Shown here: positions 22,327-26,421 of the stretch, piece after piece
Layout of the letters: each line of letters starts with the position of its first letter
Position numbering within the stretch: position 1 is the stretch's first letter
NCBI GenBank assembly: GCA_035524895.1
Contig: DATLFI010000150.1
Location: 1 to 26,421 of the forward strand
Length of the DNA stretch: 26,421 nucleotides
Reading direction: 5' to 3'
DNA from: DATLFI01 sp035524895
GTDB lineage: Bacteria; Acidobacteriota; Thermoanaerobaculia; Multivoradales; Multivoraceae
Position numbers and translations under genes: made by a program
Notes under the pieces: model-generated
What the model saw: the letters and a program-made list of their open reading frames with translations, nothing else
The model's database searches: none
Told to the model about the DNA's origin: nothing

Positions 22327-24435
22327 ATGACCCCGCAAGTCGTGAAACCAACGGACACAGGCGGCCAGCTCGTCCTCGTCACCGGCAAGGGCGGAGTCGG
22401 CAAGACCACCGTGGCCGCGGCGCTCGCGTGGCAGCTCGCCGAGGGCGGCCGAAGGGTGTTGCTGGTCGAGGTGGATCCCCGCGAGAACGCGCACCGGCTC
22501 CTCGGTCTGGCGCCGTCGGGTGGCGAGCGCGTCGCGGTCTCGCGGCATCTCGAGCTGCAGAACCTCCGGCCGCGACACGCCATCGACGCTTTGTTCGAAC
22601 GGCACGTGCGACCGCGCACGCTGGCGACCGCCATCCGCGACAGCGCCGTGTACGAGCAGTTCGTCGAGGGCTGCCCGGGGCTCCGTGAGGTCGCTACCCT
22701 CGGCCACGCGCTGGAAGCGCTCGCAGGCATCGGCGATCGGCACGGGCGCGACCAGCGCTTCGACCTGGTGGTCTTCGACGCGCCGGCCACCGGTCACGGC
22801 CTCGCGATGCTCGAGGCGCCAGCGTTGCTCGCGGAGGTGGTCCCCACCGGACCCTTCGGCGAGATGGCGCGGCGCGCCGCCGCTCTGGTCGCCGATCCGG
22901 AGCGATGTCGCGTGCTGGCCGTGGCGCTCGCCGAGGAGCTTCCCGTGACGGAGACGTTGGAGCTGCGGGAGGCGATCGAGCGGCGACTCGGACGCCGGAT
23001 CGATGCGCTGGTGGTCAATGCGCTGTGGCCCGATGACACGACCAGCTCTCGCCAGAGCGCCACTCCACCAAAGACTCCGTCTGGTTCGGCTCCAGACCCC
23101 GCCATCACGCTGGTGCGCGATCGCCTCGCTCTCCAGCAGACCCAGCTCGCGCGCCTGCGAGCCGAGTGGGGTCAGCCCTTCGGCCGGCTCCCGCTGGTCC
23201 CACTCGATGCAGGCCCTGAGCTGTGCCGGCATCTCGCGGAGCTGCTCGACGACCGGATCCCGAGCCTCCTCGCGAGCGTCCCAGTCGGACAGCGCCGTGC
23301 AGCAAGAGCTGCCGCCCCTTCCGAAGCTTCGCGAGCCGATGCTGCGGCGGCTGGGCCATCCCCTGCTCGAGCCAGACCACGGGGAGGAAGACCGCCGCGG
23401 AGCTGGATCGACGGCCTGCCACCGATCGTGGTCGTCGCCGGCGGCGGCGGCGTGGGCAAGACCACGATCGCCGCGGCGATCGCGCTCGCGAGCGCCGAGG
23501 CGGGCCGCTCCACCCTCGCGATGACCTTCGACCCGGCACACCGGCTGCGCGACGCGCTGGGGCTCGACCCCGATGCGCCCGAGACCCGCCAGCGGGTCCG
23601 CGGCGTCGCCGGCAAGCTCGAAGCAAGCCTGCTCGATGCCCGGCACACCTTCGACGCGCTCGTCGAGCGCTACGCGCCGGACGAAGCGGCGCGAAGCCGC
23701 GTGCTCGCGAACCCGTTCTACCGCCAGCTCGGCGGCAACCTCGCGGGGATCCTGGAGTACATGGCGGTGGAGAAGCTCTACGAAGAGTCGGCGAGCGACC
23801 TGCACGACCGCATCGTGCTCGACACGCCGCCAATCCGGCACGCGCTCGAGTTCCTCGATGCGCCGCGTCGCATCGTTCGCTTCCTCGAGAGCGGCGCTCG
23901 GCGCCTCGCCGCCCGCGACTGGTTCGACACGAAGGGCCGCCTGCGGATCGGCGGCCCGTTTCGCGGACGCATCGAGCGAGCGATCGACGAGCTCATCGGT
24001 CTCGACTTCGTGCGCGCCGTGCTCGAGTTCTTCGCCGCCTTCGAGCCGCTGTTCGATGGCTTCCGGGAGCGCGCGCTCGAGGTCGAGCGGCTGCTGCGCT
24101 CGGAGCGCGCGGCGTTCCTCGTGGTCACCGGGCCCGGCGAAGCGGCTGTCCCCGACGTGATCTTCTTCGCGCGCCAGCTCTCCGAGCGTGGTCACTCGCT
24201 CCAACGCGTGCTGGTCAACCGCGTGCATCCGACACCGCCCGCCGCGAGTCGCGGAGCCGACCACGATGCGCTCGAGCTGCTGCGCTGGCTGGCCGAACGC
24301 GACACCCGCGGTCTGGAGCGACTCGGCAAGCTGATCGGCGACCGGCCGGTCGGGGCCGTGCCATTGCTGGGTCGCGACCCGAGCGACCTCGATGGCCTGC
24401 GGGAAGTAGCCCGCCGCCTCGAGCAGGAAGACTGA
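22327..24435 (+). CDS. Fused two-domain ArsA/Get3-family ATPase
   Basis: 702 residues made of two ArsA_ATPase domains. Domain 1 (about 14-320) has deviant Walker A 'GKGGVGKTT' (20-28), switch 'VEVDPRENAHRLLG' and 'FDAPATGHGLAML'. Domain 2 (about 367-700) has 'AGGGGVGKTTIAA', 'TFDPAHRLRDALGLDP' and 'IVLDTPPIRHALEFLD'. A ~60-residue Ala/Arg/Pro-rich linker joins them. Tandem fusion is the layout of plasmid ArsA (arsenite pump motor), but I see no metal-binding Cys triad and no arsB, arsR or arsC nearby, so arsenic transport is unlikely. Get3-like roles (tail-anchored or membrane protein handling) are known for single-domain relatives. It is divergent from phaR, suggesting a link to PHA granules or membranes, which is inference. 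Confidence 0.85.
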   Translation: MTPQVVKPTDTGGQLVLVTGKGGVGKTTVAAALAWQLAEGGRRVLLVEVDPRENAHRLLGLAPSGGERVAVSRHLELQNLRPRHAIDALFERHVRPRTLATAIRDSAVYEQFVEGCPGLREVATLGHALEALAGIGDRHGRDQRFDLVVFDAPATGHGLAMLEAPALLAEVVPTGPFGEMARRAAALVADPERCRVLAVALAEELPVTETLELREAIERRLGRRIDALVVNALWPDDTTSSRQSATPPKTPSGSAPDPAITLVRDRLALQQTQLARLRAEWGQPFGRLPLVPLDAGPELCRHLAELLDDRIPSLLASVPVGQRRAARAAAPSEASRADAAAAGPSPARARPRGGRPPRSWIDGLPPIVVVAGGGGVGKTTIAAAIALASAEAGRSTLAMTFDPAHRLRDALGLDPDAPETRQRVRGVAGKLEASLLDARHTFDALVERYAPDEAARSRVLANPFYRQLGGNLAGILEYMAVEKLYEESASDLHDRIVLDTPPIRHALEFLDAPRRIVRFLESGARRLAARDWFDTKGRLRIGGPFRGRIERAIDELIGLDFVRAVLEFFAAFEPLFDGFRERALEVERLLRSERAAFLVVTGPGEAAVPDVIFFARQLSERGHSLQRVLVNRVHPTPPAASRGADHDALELLRWLAERDTRGLERLGKLIGDRPVGAVPLLGRDPSDLDGLREVARRLEQED

Positions 24436-24484
24436 CGGCAGAAGGCCTTCGAGGCGATTCTGGCTGTCGGCGAGCCTTTGCCTC

Positions 24485-24513
24485 TTGCCAGTGTATCGGT
24501 GTTGTAGTACAGT
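24485..24513 (+). promoter_or_regulatory. Sigma-70-like promoter of the GntR-ABC operon
   Basis: TTGCCA (24485-24490), a 17-base spacer, then TACAGT (24508-24513) form a plausible -35/-10 pair in an unusually AT-rich patch. The spacer and flanks contain TGTA...TACA half-sites (24492-24495 and 24508-24511), a possible operator for the YtrA-type regulator, which typically represses its own operon. Transcription would start near 24520, about 50 bases before the gntR ATG. Confidence 0.5.
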
Positions 24514-24570
24514 GCTCCACGTGGCCACGAGCAGAACCCCCGTCTCGGCGACCTCTCATTTCGAAGCAAC

Positions 24571-24987
24571 ATGAGTCCCCCCGACCTCCGTATCGACCCG
24601 CGCGACCCGCTCCCCATCTGGCGGCAGATCGAGGACCGGGTGCGCCTGCTGGTCGCCTCCGGGGCGCTGCTCGCGGGCGATGCTGTTCCCTCGGTGCGCG
24701 AGATGGCGAAGGAGCTCTTGATCAACCCCGCGACGGTGGCCAAGGCCTACCAGCGGCTGGCCGATGCCGGCGTGCTCGAGGTGCGGCGCGGCGAGGGCAC
24801 CTTCGTGGCGCAGGAGCCGCCGGTGCTCGGCGAGCGGGGTCGCGAGCGCGAGCTGCTGGCCGCAGCACAACGCTACGCGGCGACCGCGCTGGCGCTGGGC
24901 GCCTCGCGGACCGAAGCGGAACGCATCCTCGCCGCCGCGTGGCGTGGCATCGGAGACGGCAAGGAGCGCAGGAGGGCAGCGGAATGA
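24571..24987 (+). CDS. GntR-family regulator, YtrA subfamily
   Basis: 138 residues. An N-terminal winged helix-turn-helix runs from 'IDPRDPLPIWRQIEDRVRLL' through 'LAGDAVPSVREMAKELLINP' and 'ATVAKAYQRLADAGVLEVRR' to 'GEGTFV'. The short C-terminal helical tail (about 60 residues) without an effector domain defines the YtrA subfamily. These repress adjacent ABC transporter genes, often responding to cell-envelope stress. The stop overlaps the ABC ATPase start (ATGA), so regulator, ATPase and permease form one operon. Confidence 0.93.
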   Translation: MSPPDLRIDPRDPLPIWRQIEDRVRLLVASGALLAGDAVPSVREMAKELLINPATVAKAYQRLADAGVLEVRRGEGTFVAQEPPVLGERGRERELLAAAQRYAATALALGASRTEAERILAAAWRGIGDGKERRRAAE

Positions 24988-25967
24988 CCGAGGCGACATC
25001 CCATCGACTGCGAGACGTCACCTCCGCAGCGAGCTCGCGCGCGGCGAGCGAGGCGGCGCCGGAGCCGGTCGTGAAAATCCGTCACCTGCTGGTGCGCTAC
25101 GGCCAGCAGCGCGTGCTCGACGACGTCGGGCTTACGATCTCCGCCGGCGAGGTCTACGCCCTGCTGGGCCGCAACGGCGTCGGCAAGACCTCGCTGCTGC
25201 GCTGCCTGCTCGGCCAGCAGAAGCCGGTGAGCGGCGGCATCGAGTTGTTCGGTCGCGACGCGTGGCGGGAGCGCACGGCGCTGATGGCGCGCGTCGCGGT
25301 GGTGCCCGAACGGCCCGAGGTGCCGCCCGAGGTCCCGGTCGCGCGGGCCGCGCGCTTCGTCGCTTCGCTGCGACCGGCTTTCGACCACGACGGTTTCGGG
25401 GCGCGGATCGAGCGTGCCGGAGTCGATCCGCGCCGCCGCTTCGGGGAGCTGTCGCGCGGGCAACAGACGCTGGTGGGGCTGGCGCTCGCGCTGGCGTCGC
25501 GGCCCGAGCTGCTGGTGCTCGACGACCCGACGCTCGGACTCGACGCGGCAGCGCGGCGGGAGGTGCTGCGGGAGGTGGTGGAGGTGCTGGGGGACGAGAA
25601 GCTCACCGTGCTGCTGACCAGCCACGACCTGCGAGGCGTCGAGCAGATCGCGACGCGGGTCGGGTTCCTGGCCGGCGGACGTCTGGTGCTCGACCTGCCG
25701 CTCGACGAGCTCAAAGCGCGCTTCCGGCGCCTCCTGGTGCAGCGGGGAGCGCCGAGCGCCCTCGCGGCGCAGGCCGGACGAGTGCTGCAGGAGCGCGAGC
25801 TCGCCTGGGCGCGGGAGCTGGTGGTGCAGCTCGGTCCGCCGGGAGACTTCAGCGGCGGCGAGCTCGACGCCGACGGAATGGAGAGCCTGGAGATGGACCT
25901 CGAGGAGATCTTCCTCGCCGTGTGCGAGCCGGCTGACAGCAAACGAGGAGCGGAGGTGGCGTCATGA
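24984..25967 (+). CDS. ABC transporter ATP-binding protein
   Basis: 327 residues. The ATPase domain (about 30-250) has Walker A 'GRNGVGKTS' (62-70), signature 'LSRGQQ' (156-161), Walker B 'LLVLDDPTLGLD' (176-187) and H-loop 'LLTSHDL'. Two oddities are visible: the catalytic Glu after Walker B is Asp (D181), and the expected Q-loop glutamine is replaced in 'VAVVPERPEVP'. Both may be normal for YtrB-like ATPases of this lineage, where 'LDDPTLGLD' is familiar. A C-terminal extension of ~80 residues ending in 'MDLEEIFLAV' is typical of ABC-2-type exporters. AGGAGG 8 bases before ATG 24984 confirms the start; the N-terminal ~28 residues are low-complexity. It overlaps both neighbours by 4 bases. 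Confidence 0.92.
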   Translation: MTEATSHRLRDVTSAASSRAASEAAPEPVVKIRHLLVRYGQQRVLDDVGLTISAGEVYALLGRNGVGKTSLLRCLLGQQKPVSGGIELFGRDAWRERTALMARVAVVPERPEVPPEVPVARAARFVASLRPAFDHDGFGARIERAGVDPRRRFGELSRGQQTLVGLALALASRPELLVLDDPTLGLDAAARREVLREVVEVLGDEKLTVLLTSHDLRGVEQIATRVGFLAGGRLVLDLPLDELKARFRRLLVQRGAPSALAAQAGRVLQERELAWARELVVQLGPPGDFSGGELDADGMESLEMDLEEIFLAVCEPADSKRGAEVAS

Positions 25968-26421
25968 ACAGCGTGCGCGCGATCGGCGCCCTGATGCGGT
26001 TCGAGCTGACCCACCGCAGCCCGGTGCTGCTCGTGGCGCTGGCGGTCGGCGTCGCGACGTTGCCGTTGGCGGCCTTCACGCGCCAGCCGCCGGTGGTGTT
26101 TGCCGTCGCGCTCGGGGTCGCCTTCTGCCTGGGCGCCGCGGGGCTCCTGGGCAGCGCGATGCTCGCCGAGCCGCTCTCCCAGGGACGGATCGGGTTCTTC
26201 CTAACGCAGCCGATCGGGGTCGCCGCACTGTGGTGGGGACGACTGCTGGGGGTCACGCTGGTGGCGGTCCTGGCTGCCGCCGCGGCGGTGGCCCCGGCCT
26301 GGCTGTGGCGCGCGACGCGGCTGCACGCGACCGAAGTCCAGGCGCTCCAGCTGTGGGCGCTCGGTCTGCTCGCCGCGCTGCCCTTCGCGGCGCTCGGCCA
26401 CGTCGGCGCGACGCTGGCGCG
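25964..26421 (+). CDS. ABC-2-type transporter permease, N-terminal part (continues past window)
   Basis: The first ~152 residues of an integral membrane protein, cut by the right edge. After a short cytoplasmic start ('MNSVRAIGALMRFELTHRSP') hydrophobic segments follow at about residues 22-37, 46-67, 85-110 and 125-145, with the motif 'EPLSQGRIGFFLTQPIG' resembling the first cytoplasmic loop of ABC-2 permeases. The ATG overlaps the ATPase stop (ATGA). It presumably forms the membrane channel for the preceding ATPase and is repressed by the GntR protein. The substrate cannot be judged. Confidence 0.85.
   Translation, partial: MNSVRAIGALMRFELTHRSPVLLVALAVGVATLPLAAFTRQPPVVFAVALGVAFCLGAAGLLGSAMLAEPLSQGRIGFFLTQPIGVAALWWGRLLGVTLVAVLAAAAAVAPAWLWRATRLHATEVQALQLWALGLLAALPFAALGHVGATLA

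Noticed and set aside
22327..24435. Arsenic resistance operon
   Set aside because: Only ArsA-type ATPase domains are present; no arsB, arsC, arsD or arsR is near and no metal-site cysteine triad is seen.
22315..24528. A 737-codon minus-strand frame opposite the ArsA-like gene
   Set aside because: It is the complement of a gene with intact Walker motifs and shows no motifs of its own.

Overview
The window is very GC-rich, densely packed chromosomal DNA. It has short intergenic gaps, many 4-base ATGA or GTGA stop/start overlaps, and several GTG and TTG starts. The mix suggests an Acidobacteriota-type organism (Thermoanaerobaculia- or Holophagae-like): an orphan FtsX/MacB-type permease, M28 and S9 exopeptidases, a DUF547 lipoprotein, and a YtrA-type GntR regulator with a short ABC transporter. 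This is inference from family content. No rRNA or other taxonomic marker is present, and Myxococcota or Gemmatimonadota cannot be excluded. I saw no tRNA, rRNA, CRISPR array or intact insertion sequence.

Left part (1-7.5 kb, all +): the end of an FtsX-type permease, an M28 lipoprotein peptidase, a ferritin, and a histone-deacetylase-like amidohydrolase. These are followed by a catabolic group of deoC (long, human-DERA-like form), a complete aldehyde dehydrogenase, and a truncated catalytically dead aldehyde dehydrogenase domain overlapping it. The last two look like the two halves of an ALDH16 protein encoded separately. Next come an internally deleted epimerase pseudogene and a stand-alone NFACT-R domain protein.

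Middle (7.6-15 kb): a secreted S9 peptidase, a Phd/YefM antitoxin whose zeta-like toxin survives only as an N-terminal stub, an RlmL-like 23S rRNA methyltransferase (-), a DUF547 lipoprotein (+) preceded by four ACGGCA hexamers, a SAM methyltransferase with surface-polysaccharide-type C-terminal domains (-), and ThpR (+).

Conflict and debris region (about 15.0-20.1 kb): a broken ImmA/IrrE gene; a small Sec-exported Rhs protein with a PD-(D/E)XK-like nuclease tail, translationally coupled to an unrecognised probable immunity gene; a DprA-like / phosphoribosyltransferase pair resembling the ShosTA toxin-antitoxin/defence system; and a degenerate stretch that may hold the first codons of a PglZ (BREX) gene. 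I read this as an accessory island of inter-bacterial and anti-phage conflict genes in turnover.

Right part (20.1-26.4 kb): a PlsC-like acyltransferase; a convergent phasin and PhaR pair (PHA granule proteins); a divergent fused two-domain ArsA/Get3-type ATPase sharing an intergenic region with PhaR that contains 13-bp tandem repeats and a TGCCGCA-C-TGCGGCA palindrome; and a GntR(YtrA)-ABC ATPase-permease operon that runs off the right edge.
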